This document shows, piece by piece, positions 36,453 to 51,400 of a stretch of 64,000 bases of DNA. The position numbers and the translations under genes are program-made. Within the stretch, counting starts at the first letter, position 1, and each line of letters opens with the position of its first letter. The stretch spans positions 16,298,536 to 16,362,535 of the forward strand of contig NC_019860.2 of NCBI RefSeq assembly GCF_002234675.1, written 5' to 3'. The notes beneath the pieces were generated by a model. The model was not told the DNA's origin. It searched no databases and saw only the letters and a program-made list of their open reading frames with translations. This DNA comes from Oryzias latipes (lineage: Eukaryota; Chordata; Actinopteri; Beloniformes; Adrianichthyidae).

Positions 36453-39400
36453 ATGGACCCCTTTCTGCACTGGCTCCTGCTCTTTTGGGGACTTCAAGGT
36501 CTGCTGGCACAAGATCATGAAGACGAGATTGTAAAGACCAAGAAAAGAGTCAGACAGTCGCCTAATTCCATATCACTAAATGAGAAATGTAAGCTGGAGA
36601 CTTAAGTAAATTTGGAAGGGTTTGAGATTTCCTTAAAAAAAAACGGAGATGAATTTCTGCAGGTATAAATAAAGTTTAAAAAGAAATAAGGAATATAATC
36701 CCCACATTGCTAGAGGATGCAGTCCAATAGGACTGATGGTGTCTCTAAGGCCCTTTCAGAGCAATCCATCTCCCATGTGTCCGCTCAGCACTCCGTCACT
36801 TAAACGTTTCATTCACTCAGACTCCTTGTTTCCCCAGGCCTTTTCTGTCTCTGACATATTTCTCTGAAGATTAATGTCAAATATCCGAAGCCTATATTAA
36901 ATCGCAGACTTCCTTCCAACAATTGGCAGTTTATGCTGCAAACAGAGTTGCTTTCATTTCATCTCCCAAATGGCGTGTCACGTTTATTAGGTTATTGCAA
37001 TTTTCCGAGGGGGGGAAATATGGATCAGCGCTTAAACTATTTACGTCTCATCTTTTCAAAGGCCCGTCAGATGATTGTTTTTGCCTTGCACTTGTAAAAA
37101 CCTGTAAGCTAAGGGTGCTTTTAATTTGATAGAATAATTAGCAGGAAGTTAAGAGAGAATTTGCAATAGCCTTTTTCTAAGTATGCGTTATTTTCTTCTT
37201 TTTTTACTGGTAATTTTAGAGTTTAGGAATGAATTGGGATTTTAAAAAAGGTGTTTTCTTTGCTTGTTTGGACAATCATTTTAGCATAACTATCAAGCTT
37301 ACGTATAAATCTAGCAATTCGCTTTTTAAGAACGGCTGAATGCCACTTCTTAAACACGCTTTTAGCATACAGTGTTCACACTGGACTGTCACTACCTGAT
37401 GGTAGCGAAGTACATTACAGTACAGTTGGAAGGATGTCAAAACGGCGCAAAATCTTGCTCTAGGCTTTTTCCTTCACAGCTCTATTCCGATACACAAAAG
37501 ACTCTGTTTCATATAATTGCGGCCGGGCTCAAACGCAATTATTAACCCCTCCTTCATGATCATTTATCAAATGGTTGGTACTTCTGTGATATGTCACTAC
37601 TAAATCCGAGTCCCTGATTGGTTTAAAGTTCAACTGCTTTAACGCACCTTCAACGGTCGCTCGTTTTGTAAAAAGAGCCTGAAAACGGACGTAAAAACTT
37701 GTGCAGTGACATGGGGTCTTAAGAATTTTAAATGCAGAAGCCCGAAATGTGCATTTATGCCCGTTTTGTACATGGACTTTCCATTGAAAGTGGCCACGTT
37801 TCCCAGCCTGTTGTGAACGTCGCATTTCTGTCACATATCAGCTAAGTCGACCTTTGCAGAGAACGCTGTAGATGTCACTAAAATACGCGATAATTCTGCT
37901 TTTCCAAATTTTGAGATTGTGAAAAAGACGAGAACAAAACTCCTGTTGGGTTGATGCTGAAGGATGTTTTTGTGGACGGATACATTCATTGGCGAACATG
38001 AGCAATAGAACAAATCCTAAATTCCTAAAAGAAAGAAATCTACATTTAAACATTTTTTTTGAACAACTAAACTGAAAAATGAACACTAAATATGACACAC
38101 ATGAGCAAATGTTGAAGAGGTAAATCTAGGTAAAAGAAGCTTTCATGTAAATGGAACTTTCAATCGTTTAAGCCAGGCCCTCCTTCTCCTCAGCTGCCCT
38201 CGACGATGACTGCAGGATGGACTTGGCTTTTCTGGTTGACAGCTCAGAGAGCGCCAAAGACAACCATGCCCAGGAGAAGCGCTTCGTCATTGACGTGGTG
38301 GACCGCCTGCAAAGTGCCCGGCTGCAGTCGGGCCGTGGACTCGGCTTTCGAGCTGCTCTACTACAGTACAGCAGCCATGTCATCATAGAGCGGAACTTCA
38401 GCAATTGGAGGGGCGTTGAAGACTTCAAGGCTAGAGTTACTCCAATGGCTTACATCGGCCACGGCACCTACACGACCTACGCGATCACTAACCTCACCCG
38501 CATTTACCTAGAGGAATCGAGCATCAACAGCATCAAGTTGGCCATCCTGCTCTTTGATGGCATCTCCCACCCCAGGAACCCCGACATATCTGCAGCCATG
38601 GCAGACGCAATGAACCAGGGAATTAAGTTCTTCACAATAGGGATCACTCCTGAAGCCAATGAGGCCGCCAACATCGCTCATCTGAGTCGGATCGCTGGAT
38701 CTTCCCGCAATGTGCACAACCTGCAGGATGCAGGCATTGTGGCAAAAGTCATCCAGGAGATTGTAAGTCTAGACATTTCCTTGCATGTTACTTGCCAAAC
38801 CTCATCTTGCTATCTTGCCGCACTGCCATTGTGTGCTTCGTCTTTGTGTAACCAGCAAACAGACACTTTTCAAAACAGAAAAAGCTGTCGAGATCATATA
38901 AACCCTCTTAATACAGTTTCATTAGAGGATTCACGTGATGACATGTTTTGGTATGCATGCTCAGGCGTGCACCAAATAGCCCAAAGTCGTTAAGGAGCAT
39001 ATCTGTGGCCCTAAAGGTTCCTGTGAAATTGCATGTATGTTTGTTAATTGCCTTTCTCCTCAGGGTAGACGTTTATGGTTCTGAAGCTTCAAAAAGTGAT
39101 TATGTAGACAGACGTTCTCCAAACGGTGGTGTTTTTAGCTCCTCCGCGCACCCTGTAATTACTTCCCTTGTTTCTGTTGTTGATGCCCCTTGGTGCGATG
39201 ATTTCTCGGCTTATTGAATCCCTTTTCATACACCTGCTGCTATAGTAACGGGCCTGCTCGAATTAGCTCGTACCATCATCTCAAATCAACAGCTGATTAT
39301 AGAATGTGAAGTCATGTCGGCGCTTCATGAAAGTCATCAAAGGCAAAAGTTGGCCCTTATTTCCAACTTTTACAAGTAAATAAATTCATTAATTGCTGTG

Positions 39401-42400
39401 TGAGGTTCGGAGCAACATCCTGGATGGACCCCCAGACTTCTGCTCGGAGCATGTGCTTCAAATTAAACCTCTTTGCGGGAAAAATCGTGCGCTTCAATCC
39501 AGATCGAAAAAGGCAAGCAAGCAACATCGTCCCAAAGAAATTCTTCGACTTCAGAGTCGAGCTTTACTGTTGACACAAGTGTTCTGCATCCCCAAAGTGA
39601 TGGATGAAAAACTTTATTGAAAGCTTGCACTCTGGCTTCCAGAGTACAGCATTTGACATACCGCATTCTAGTGGCACGCAAGAGCCCAGCAGCAGCAAGG
39701 ATCAGACTTTCATCTCATTTCCTTGTTCAGGCAGCATCTGTATGTCATAAGCATGCACCCGCCTGTGTAGAAACGTCTTTAATCTCCCCCCGTCTGCATT
39801 CAACATACGAGTCCTTTAGGGGAAGCCATGTGTCGTGGTGGACCTTCATACCTGTCTGAGCTCCAGAAACATGAGCTGGAATACACAGTGAGGCTACTTT
39901 ACAAAAGAAATGCATGTGGTTTGTTTTAAACAACAGTTGTGAACCCTGAACTTTTTCTTAGAAGTTGTCTTCAGCTTTAAAGAAAGTCACTGCAGCTGAG
40001 TGGGTCTGACGGTTCTATGCACACAAACCTCAAGGAAACTTCTGTGCCAACGGTAGAAGAAAGGGGTGAAAGAAGTTCTATTGAGTAAAATCTTTGATTT
40101 GGAATGCAGCACAGAATAATTAGGGACGATTACAGAATGAAAATATTCATGGAGATTCTTTTCCTACGGGCATGCTGCGGGCAACGGATTGTAGCAAACG
40201 CTTAAATAATAAGCAAGGGTAAGTAAAGATGAGGTAGGTGAGATGGCAGTGTGTCCAACAGATTTAAAAATTTTTATACTCCTTCCAACTCTGCGCAGGG
40301 GGCCCATTTGTTCTGTTGCACATAGCCTGACTGTTAAAAACGAGAAAATTATACAATAGTTGTAGAGTGGGCATCCTACAGGTGTCCTACACGTACTTAC
40401 GCATCACGTGCACACCCCATGCCTGCAGCATTCATGGGCCCAGTATGCACACTTTACTAGTGACTAGAGTGCAGCATAAGGGCACCGTGTGACAGCATTA
40501 CCCACACATAAGTGTGTGTAACTTGCATTATTCTATTGTAAAAAAAAATAATCACAACACACTTGCCACACGCATGGCAATCGTACATTCCGTTTTCATG
40601 ACATCCCTTTGATGTTGACCTTAATGGTCTCTAGGGAGCGCAAGACACGCCCGCACTTCCCTTAAAGAGCCTATATCGTACCAAATCAACTTTTTTGAGC
40701 TTTTATGTGTATTATAATGTTTATTCCTCACATAAAACAACCCCAAAGTGGTATTTTGTTCCATTCACTCATTTGAGCATTCCTTTAAAAACCTGCTCTC
40801 TGAGCACCAGCCCCCTCCCCAGTCCGTGAAATCGAGTGGGTTCTCACATTGTGACGTCACAAAGTGCGGAAACGCCCCTTCTAGGAAGACCTTGCACTTC
40901 TAGCACCGCCTCCAGGCTAACACACACACCGAATTTCTCCACGGAGCTAGCAGGGATCCTCAAAAACGCTTTCATTTATATGCACGGTTTGCACAAAGCT
41001 CTCTGCAAAATTCAAGATGTTGTTTGTTTCTGTGGGCGAAACGCAGACCTGCTGCCGAGGCTGGCTCTAGGTTGACATGAAATGGGCGACACCCACATGT
41101 AGGGAAAGGTAATATACTTCATATATATATATGGATATATTTTACATTGAAAGGCTTAAGAAGAGCATAACTAGTGGACCCCTGTCCAGATTACGACCCA
41201 GGCGCTGGGTCATGTGGACCCAGACCTGGACCCGAACTTGACGCAAAACTAATACGATGGGCGTCTCTTTTTTAATTGGTGCAGCTCTTGTTGTTGGTGC
41301 AGCCAGCACATTCTAGCTCCAGACTCGTCATGTATGGACGTATTTTCCGGGCCCCCTCCTCATCACTTTTTGACGTTTTGGTGTTCCCAACTCGTCGTTT
41401 TTCTACGTGCGTTCCCATTAAATCCGGGGTTCCCAACCCCCGGACCATTAACAACTACCTGTACGCAGTCCGCCATCAGAAAATTTTGGAAAACCACCAG
41501 ATTCTGTTCATTGCTGGTCATTCCTTGGAGCGCTAGCTAAGTTACAACCCCAAAGCTAAAAGTTAACAAGATCCAAGCAGACGTGTTCGTAAGTTTCTTT
41601 GGGGAGACAAGAGCCAGTTAGGAAACTGAAGAAGAGCCTTCAACTTCAAAGAAAAATAAAGCTGCTATTTACAGACCAAACCACGAGTCTCCCTCAACGT
41701 TTAGTGAAATGAAGAAATGGGGAATAAAAGTGAGCGAAGAAGCAAACATGCTCATGGAGAGAAGTTTGACCAGCTGGTCCGTGCCAATTAACAGTGTTAG
41801 TCTCCACAAGAAGAGATGAGGAAACAGAAAAGAGGTACAAGGCAGATTTAGCATTCAAGCTAAATTAACAAGAAGCAATCCTGCTTAAACATTTTCCACA
41901 GAATGCAATAACTAGCCAGACAGTCCTCCTTTCCCCTCCAACACCATCAAACCCACAAACGGCTGAAAAAGTCGAGCGCATCAATCGACATCCTCCAACA
42001 AATTAGCAGCATAAGTCAACGCGACAAGTTGGTCTAAACTATCAGCTTTGAATTGTACTGTTGCAATGAATTCAGAACGATGCCGTAAATCTACCATCCT
42101 CCTGATGTTGTTGTTTTTCTGCCCCACAGGTGGCAGTCGCAGATGAAGGGGTAAGTCCTCCGGGCTCCCAGCCTAAACTCATATTTGCCATTGTTTGTCG
42201 TCACGGTCTAACTCTTCTGTTCCTGTTTTTGAAGTGTCCAACGGTTCAGAGCCTGTGCAAATGTGAGAAAGGCGAGAGGGGACCTGCCGGCCCTGCTGTG
42301 AGTATTTGCCCCCACAGTCTGGAGGTTTTAATGTCCCCCAAACAGCTTTTTTGTATTGGTCTAATGTTACTTCCGATCATCCTTTTTCACAACTTTAACT

Positions 42401-45400
42401 ACCCTACTTTGGTAGCTTTGGCCTATTTGCAAGAACTTGCCTCTATTGGGTCATATAAACTCAAATTCATCGCTGAAAGACAAACCACCTCATTTGAGTT
42501 GAAAAATGCCTCTGCAGCTCTCAGAACTGTGGGGTTCAAGGCGTTTTAGTCATTTCCGTCCTTTTGAAAAGCCCTGTTCCTCCGAGGCAGTGAAAGTAAC
42601 GAGAATGCTTCACATTTTTCCAGTGGTTTCTTGAGAGCAGGCCTAAACGTATATTTACACATAAGGGGGCACCGTCGTGTCTGGTGTTAGACACGTCCCA
42701 GGACACATGTTCAGCAGATAAAACGTTACATGCAGGACTTTGTTTGCCTGCCAAACATGTCACGGGTCGCCCAGGCCTTTCATTGCAAAGACAAGGTCAG
42801 CACGAATCGGACAAAGTTGATCGTCTTTGAAATTTTCCTCTCCAGACGAGAGCGGAGTAATTACCCCCCACCCCCCCACCCCCACCCTGAAGCTCAGCTG
42901 TTTCACATCAGCACAGCGACACATTGACAAAAGCGAGACGTGCATAATGGAGACACAGAGAAGCTAAAACTCTGAAGATAAGAAGAGGCACAGTCTCGGT
43001 TTAAAAAACAGATGCTGGTTTGTCTAAGCTCGCATGCAAACGGCTTTCAGCGCCTCTGACTCATCTGCTATCAGACAAGGAAGAGCCCAAAAACAAACTT
43101 TAAATTTGAAAATAATTGTGTTGTTTGGCTTTTTATTTGGACACGAAAGAATTATCAATGCAAAACTTTAGGTAAAAAGTCAAATGGAAAGGGTTTTTCG
43201 GATTTCGTGTTTTTGCCACGACGTCATCATTTCAACTTTTATTGCATTGAAGGTTAAAAAAGAAAGAACACAGAGAGAAAAAAAGATGAAGAATGGGGAA
43301 AAAAAGTCAACGTAAAAATGAAAATTTTGATAGTCGCTTACCAAAATAAGACTGCATGCTTGTTTGTGCACAATTTGGAAGTCAAACATAAAATAAAATG
43401 GAGAAAAACATGGAAATGTTGATGGCACTACTAAAAAAAATACAAGCCAAATAAAAAAAACGAAAACAAGTATCACCAACTTTTTTGTTTTCTATTGTTC
43501 TGAAGCGCATGTAGACTAATTAACCTGTGTGGCTAACTCTTAGTGGCTACTTCATCAGTTGCACTTGTACGTTTTGTTTTCAAATGAGCTTCAAACTGGA
43601 AGCAACATGGTTACTGCTAAGTTGTACTTTAGTAGGATGCATCTCTTAGTGACAAACTGCAATTAAGTGCTCGGGTGAAAGACCATGTAAATAAACGTAA
43701 CTGAAATCCAAAGAAGTAAAACAGAAATGGACATTTTGTAGTTTGTTTATTTATTTATTTTGGCTCAAGATAAAACTCCAATACTTAGAGACGGCCCTAA
43801 AGGGTCAGCAAATGTTGCAAAACTGAATTCCCAATGATAGAGATTCCACTAAATAACACCAGTGGGTTTTTATTTTTTAGGGTAAAAAGGGTCGCTCTGG
43901 AGATGATGGTAGTCCTGGTGCAAAAGGTCAAAAGGTGGGAGAATTTAACTAAAAACCAACAACTCTGGTGTGTTTTAAGGTTATTTCTGTTGTGTGTAAA
44001 GTCAAAATGTTTTCATAGGGTGAAAGCGGCCTTGGTGGACTTCCAGGTCGGGAAGGAGCGGAGGTGAGCTGAGAGCCAAACACTAAAACGGGCAAGCAAA
44101 AGCCTTTTTCGTGCCTCTGTGGTGATGTTCTTGGTTCTTCTGTACACGCAGGGAAAACCCGGATACAAAGGAGAAAAGGTATTGTTGAAGCCCTTTTTCC
44201 CTTCCTCCCTAAGATCTTAAAAATGAACCATAAGGTTTTGTAAATGCGTAACCCTGTGTATGGCTATAGTGCGGGTACATAAAACATTTAATTTTAAAGA
44301 CCTTATTTTCATGAAGTCAGTGCTGTTATGAGAGGTAAATTATTGAAGTCTAAACTAAACTGTTCTCTTCCAGGGGGAGAGAGGAGAGTGTGGCACACCT
44401 GGAGTGAAAGGAGATAGAGTACGTTTTACCAGTATTAACATTATTAAGATTAGTTTTATTAGGATTTCTAATGTATTAGAATCGTGGCTCAATATCCATT
44501 TGGACTTTTTTTCTAGGAAATTGTGGTAGTGATGATAGTAAATACTTTTCCTTATTTTTTTAGGGTCCTGAAGGAAGTCTTGGTCCGAGAGGAAACCGTG
44601 GACTTCAGGTCTCTAACTATCAATCACACTAAAGCTGATTTTGTTTTTTCCATAAAAGTGTTGACAATTTATGGGATTTAACAGGAATTCTTATGGTTTT
44701 TAACTTTTTTTTAGGGTCTCCCTGGCCCAACTGGGGATGTGGGACCTGAAGGTCTGATGGGTAAAAAGGTAAGTCCTTATACCAGTGTTTTTCAACCTTT
44801 TCTGAGCCACGGCACACTTTAACCTTAAAAAAATCCCGCGGCACACCAGCATCCAAAAAAAAAAAAAAAAGGAGAAACTCAGTCTGTATTGATCTACAGC
44901 CCCTCCTTCCACAGTCTCACATGCATTTTTGTGATAATTGTTGCAGAAAAAGCTGGAAACTGCAGCTGTTTTTTTCTAAAAGATGCAATAAAAGTTAAGT
45001 TAGAAGATTTAAAAACAGTTTGATGTGTGTTCGTTGGTTTCAAGACGTTTAACAACAGATCTCCTTGTACGCTGTCACTCTCACAACCCAATGCATCATG
45101 GGAGATGTAGTGCAGAAAACGGCCGGCGGAGATCGCTTTTCGGAAGTGCAGAAAACGGCCGGCGGAGATCGCTTTTCGGAGCTTTATTGTTTTGTTCACT
45201 TGTTCCACGGTCTGATACCGGACTCTGTGGAAAGCTACAGCGCTAAAGACGAGCTTTAGCTGCTATTTTTGTTAGAACTGAGCGACTTTACGAGCTAAAT
45301 CGGGACAAGGAAGTGAAGACTTTAACCACTTCTGATTGGTCAGACTGATGACATGTGATTAAGCTCCCCAAAAATGATTGGTGGAGACAGTTAAAGCGAC

Positions 45401-48400
45401 GGGACTTTTCCAAAATACAGCCGGAGCTGCAGCTGAAGCGTGGTAACGTCATTCTTATCAAAATGTCTTTAATAAAATAAAATAAACGCAAAGAAAAAGT
45501 ATTTTACGATCTTTTATATTCCTAACTCCTCAGTGTTTTATCAGGGCCTGTTTGGATGAACAGAGAGCTGAAATCCTGGAGATGGGAAATGTTGTTAAAT
45601 CAGTTAATGAGGGCAATTTCCCACGGCACACTAGTGTGCCGTGGCACACTGGTTGAAAAACACTGCCTTTACTACATCTCCAGATAAACCCCCCATGACT
45701 ATTTCACAAACATTTGAAATGCACTATCAAATCAGCTTAAAGTTTTGTATAAGAGTTGACTGCAAGTGACATGTAGGAACCTTGAATTGGCACAAACTTC
45801 AGATTAAAGGGAATTTTTACTAACATTTCTTACAAAATAAAGTAATTTTGGGCTCCTGGAATTAGAGTATTATAGTTTTTGCACTTTAGAATTACCTTTT
45901 AAAACCAGAAGAGTTTAGCACACACCATTCAGTTGGGTGGGAACAAGTACATCAAAAATGAAAGTAAAGCAAGGAAATAAAAAAAAACCCTTCTGTAAAT
46001 AATCCTAAAACGTATTAGAGACCTCAAAAATAAACCTTAACTATCAGACTGGACCACTCTTAATTTTCTTCTTAAATGTCAAAGCATGCTGTTGTATGAA
46101 GAAATGCAACATGTTTGCTCTCCAAAGGTCAGTAAAACCTTTGTACTATAGAGAAACACAGTGAGAGCCTTTGTCTTAGAATCCCAGAAAGCAATAAAGA
46201 ACTTTCCTGTAGAGACCAGCACCCCGAAATGACTCCCAAGAGTAGGACAAGAAAGCACCCGGGTCATAAAGCGGCAAACCATTGCAGAAAAACTGCAGGC
46301 CTCACTGAAGTTCAACAGTCAGAAAAAGACTTGACCAACAGGGATTCATGCCAAAGGTCAGTGAAAGACATCGTGGAACAAAAATCCCAAAGACTCTTAT
46401 CACATTTGACAAAAAAATCTGAATTCTCCCCAAAATGTTGTACAAGTATTTTGTGGACTGATAGGACAGAAGAGGAAATGTCTTGAAAGGGAATAAAATC
46501 ATAGTAACAATCAAAGACGGCAGTGGTAGAGTGATGGTATGGGTTTGACCAAGGATCATAGAGGAGAAAAAAAGTTACAAGAATAGAACAAATAAAAATT
46601 GACATGATTTTATCTAGACAGAAACGTCACCGAGATGCTGGATCACATCCTGGAAATCCATTAAAGAATTAAAAAAGAATTATTATTTTATCACAATGCG
46701 AAAAATGAACTGCAGTTACTGCAAATGTACTGTTTCATGTCTGATGATATCATTTGTTGGTCAATCTGAACCAAACATTATGTAAGAAAGGAGCCAAACA
46801 GTTTTTACAGTTCTGTACTCCGTGTCCTCAACCACAGCAATTAGCTCATGAAAACACGACCTTGTGTTTTCAATCATGGTTACATAGCTTGAGTTAGCTG
46901 AATACAACACTAACAAAACTATCATCAGTTAACTGCAGAATTCACATTTTACTCTAATTTCTAAGATCGATCTACCTCGATGGAAACTAGACGTGGACAA
47001 AATGTCCTGGAACAGAACTTGTCAATGCTTCTTCAGACTGTCTTTGTAAATACGGTACTGAAAACAAACAGGTTAATTATTTTGTCATCTATTTTTCTAG
47101 TCGTCAAGAACAAATTGCTCTTGGTGTGGTCCGTTGAGGGCCGTTCAGAGTTCAACAAGTCACATTGATGTCTGGCGCGCGCAAGACGCTGCATGCTCAG
47201 CTTCTGCACAACATCTGCACAACCAGTAGATGGATTATCAGCAAAATGTGATCATTTTGCTGATAATCCCACTTGTTTGGAAACGCACTTCTCGACATTG
47301 TCATGAGTTTCTCCTGAAATATTAGTGACGACTGCTCTGGTATGCAAGAATACACAAACCGCCGGCACGCAGGTGTCTCCCGAGGGCAAATGTAAAGAGC
47401 TGACTGTGAGAGAAAAACAGCTCATCTGCACAAATGCAAAACTAGACACTTTTCAAGGAATGCCTCTGGCTTTACAGAAAATCGTCTGATGATGGAAAAG
47501 TCCTTAGAGCTATGAACAAAGTAATCATCAGCAGTCTTAAGATTACAGGATGAATTACCGGTACAGGTATTCTTCATTGTTGTTTGTTGTGCTGTCATTA
47601 AAAAATGTAAGAAGGGGTTCACCACAATTCCTCAAAGACGCCTCTTAAAAGACTCAACTAAAGACTTCCAGGCGAGAAAACAAAAGTGAACGAGGTATCA
47701 ACAGTGTTGCTGCCTGACTTCCTCAGCAACATGTTATTAAGCGTGTAAAAATGTTAGTAATGGCCTTGAGGACAAGAGGCAACAAAAACAAACAGTATGC
47801 TGTCAGGATCCATAGGACCCTCCAAGGTTTTTACAGGTTGTTTTCCCGACACGAAAAGCTTTCTTCTGTCTGCACGCTGACGTGGAGGTTTCTGCTGTGA
47901 ATCTGTCCTCAAAGCTGACACGAGCGCGTGACCTCCATCACAAGCGCAGAAAGGTTTCTCTCGGCCGTTTGTGTGCGGTTCTGTGAAGCTCTTCAAGGGC
48001 CATCAGAGACTAGAGAACGAGGTTCCCAAGTGTACCTTAGCGTCTTCTGTTTAAAAGCGTGCGTTTTGAATCAATGCAAAAAAATGCGGTTCCTTGCTTT
48101 AATTGTTACTCATGGACAGTTTAGTGCACACTGACTTGTAGTCTTGATGGAGTTATATTGTACTCTTTACTTGTGCCATTGTCCACGTCAAACCACGTCA
48201 AAGTAGCTTATAGGGATTAAAGTTTTAAACGGCGGTACTTAATCCGCAGGGCAGATGGAACAGTCATCACTTTTTAGAATTCGGGTTTTTGAACGCGCTT
48301 TTAGCATTCGGTGTTCACACTGGACTGTCGCTACTTGATACTAGCGCATAAACTTGCAGTTGGAAGAGGTTTGGTGCAAAATATCAAAATGGTCTCTTCT

Positions 48401-51400
48401 TCTTTCCCTTTCGGCTTTTCCCATCACGGGTCGCCACAGCGAAACGATCTCTTTCGAAGATGAGACGCATGGTTAACTTGGCATTGTTTTTCGCCGGATG
48501 CCCTTACTGACGCAACCCTCTCAATTTAACCGGGCTTGGGACCGGCACAGAAGCAGAGAAGGGAATAGGGAGCAGCCCGGATTCGAACCCTGGTTTCACG
48601 GACGGAAGGCGCCGCAAACCAGCACGTGCTAAACTGGGTCCATAATATTAAAATGGTCTAAATTGCATAAATTATGCTTCAGGCTTTTTCTTTCACATCT
48701 TTATTCCGATTTACAGTATGTCTGATTCAGTGTCAAACGACAATTGTTAACTTCTCCTTCACAATCACTTTTCAAATGGTCGACACTTCAGTCAACGAAA
48801 AAGTACCCTATTCATACGTCCCTGCCAAATCCAAGTCCCTGATCGGTCACAGTACAACTGGCGTGACTTTTGACGCATGTTCAATTGCCATGCATTTTGT
48901 GCATAGAAACTTGCTTAGCGCCACGTGAACGGGTAAGCCCAAAACCTGCACACACGCACATTTACATAGATGATTCATTGAAAGTGGTTGCTTAAATGTG
49001 GTGGTGTTATGCGGTGTGAACGTAGCATCATAGTGTCCCCTGCTGGGGGAACTGTAATGTACTTTAACTAAGAAAAAGACACTTTTTTTTTACAATTTAT
49101 CCTTTAGTTGATTTGCAATTTAAAAAATATGATTTAATATTTTCTTAAAATGTTATATTACAGTGACTTTACATGTAAGATAGCCGGCATAGTGATAATA
49201 ATCGCTCCAGCTCCAGACTGGGATAGACTGTCCAGGGTCTACCCGCCTTTGCCCAACAGAATCTGGGACGAGCTCCAGAAACCCCGCTGCTCTAAAGGGG
49301 ATACAGCGGGTTGAGAAAATGGATGGAAGTTCAGGAGAAGAACGGTCGGATCCATCCACCATTCTGGATGTGTGTTCTACCTGCTGTCAATGAAAACGTC
49401 ACGTGCCCAAAGCTGAGGCCCTGATTGGTTGACACGACGCGGTGACCTTGCCAGAGTTCAGATTTTTAACAGTGGCCCCCCCACAGGACGCCACTTAAGT
49501 CAGGACCTTATATTGCGTCTGTACCATTGGTGAAACATGGAAACAGGCTGCAGCTTAACCCTAACCCGTAATCCTAAACTTAACCCTTCCTCTGGATCCG
49601 TGTGACCAAGAAAAAAGTTCATTTGGAAAATCATCTGCGAATAGTCACTTTATTTATGGCATTTCATTTTTATTTAATATGAAATGACTTTTATTAATTT
49701 AGTTCTGAGCCACAGCCAGTGCCGCTTCCTGGTAAAATGTAGCCTAAATTATAATGTAATGCAAAAGGTTTTTAATGGGATTATTAAAGTTCTTTTTCAG
49801 GTGTAATTTTCTTATACGCCAGGGTCTGGTACACAAATTCATTTTGTCATTTTGCATATTTTAAAAAAATAAGATCCAGCTCCGCTCAGCACCAATGGCC
49901 GGCCCCACGTAGAGGAGAATTTGTAAACAGTGGCTTCAGATAAACATGAAATATGGCTTTAACATATTAGCATAACAATCAGCACTTATTTTACTGTATA
50001 AATGACCTCATTTTTCAGAAAATATTTAGTGTTACAAACTTGATTTGACCACAAGTTTCAGGACTCTGAAGACTAAATGCTTAATATTAATCTTCATCTG
50101 TTTAGGAGGAGAAACCAACAGTTGTTAGATTGGTAATGATCACTTTCAAGGACATTTAGGGGTAAAAATGGGGTTTAGTTCTGTCTCTGGCAGAGCTAAA
50201 GATCAAATCTATGACTTAATAACTGTTGTTGGAAAACCTGAAGTGTTAGGTCAAGTCAATGTAAGAAGCTGATCAAAAGCCTTAAGATTTGAGAAGGTGA
50301 AAGGGGAAAAAAAAAGTTACAGATATAAAAAGCCGACTGATCAGACTTATTCTGAGAATAGCTTACAGTAAATATCACATGCTTCACGAAGCTGACATTT
50401 AAATGCTTTGGATCAAATCCATCTAACACTGGCATAAATAACATCACAAATGTCACGTACCTCTACACTGATGATCAGGTGACTGTACATACGAACACTT
50501 ATTTGTTAGCTACGATCTACTGCCGCTGTGACATTTCAGAGCCTCTGAAGTGCCTCATCTGTTATTACCTTGTCAGCTTATTTGTCTGTTCCCACTTTTT
50601 AAGCCTCTTCTCCCGTGTTATACCTGCCAATTCCACCACAAGCACACACTTCCCACCAAGTGCTCGCCTCCTAATTATTTTGGAAGAATGTTCATGTTAA
50701 TGGTCTGGCTGTCACCCTATATCACCTGAATAGCAGGCTAATGTCTGCCTCTAAGCATTGTCCTAACTTGCTGGAAAGGGCAAGGGGGGAAAAATTGTCG
50801 GTATGTACCTACCAGCACTTCCACACCCCTCTCAGCCTTCCTATGTGCCCCCCTGCTGAACACAAAGGCTGCGATTTACAGCTTTAGAGGGGAAAAAAGC
50901 GGTGATTTGCACAAATTAAGTCTGAGCTAAAGGGATCCACTTGGAAACAGCTGATTTGAACCAATCAGGTCGGAAGGTCTTTATCTCTAGCAACTGCTAC
51001 ACTGTTTATCAAAGGCACATCTTTGATCAGACATCCCTGTCTTTTCATTTTATAGGGGGAAAGGGGACTTCCTGGGCCATCTGGAATCCAAGGAGAGACG
51101 GGGATTGGTCTTCCGGGGCCCAAGGTAAAGTTGTTGACACTACTGTTTTGGAAAAGCATAAAACATAATAACCTGCTTTCTTGTCGCCCTTCATCGGAAC
51201 ATTCCTTGCTTTCGCCAGGGTGATGTTGGTTTCCAGGGGCAACCAGGGCCTCCAGGTCCTCCAGGAATTGGTGAATCTGGACCACCGGTGAGTTGGAGAG
51301 CACAGACCAACCAACATCAGTTTAGGTTCCATGAGAAGCCATGTAACTAGGGTCCATTCATGGACCTTAGACTCATTGAAGCTGTTTAATGCTTGAATGC

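Larger units (their letters stand above)
45666..51055 (+). other. Collagen intron 10, right part
   Basis: About 5.4 kb. Contains a perfect hairpin (47232-47269), a TGTTCACAC-family repeat with a nested SINE (48300-49027) and a LINE-tail-like repeat (49175-49330). Short open frames here look random. Confidence 0.5.

Noticed and set aside
38217-38993. vWA frame continuing past 38762
   Set aside because: A good GTAAGT donor at 38763 and the loss of vWA similarity after VIQEI show that the rest is intron.
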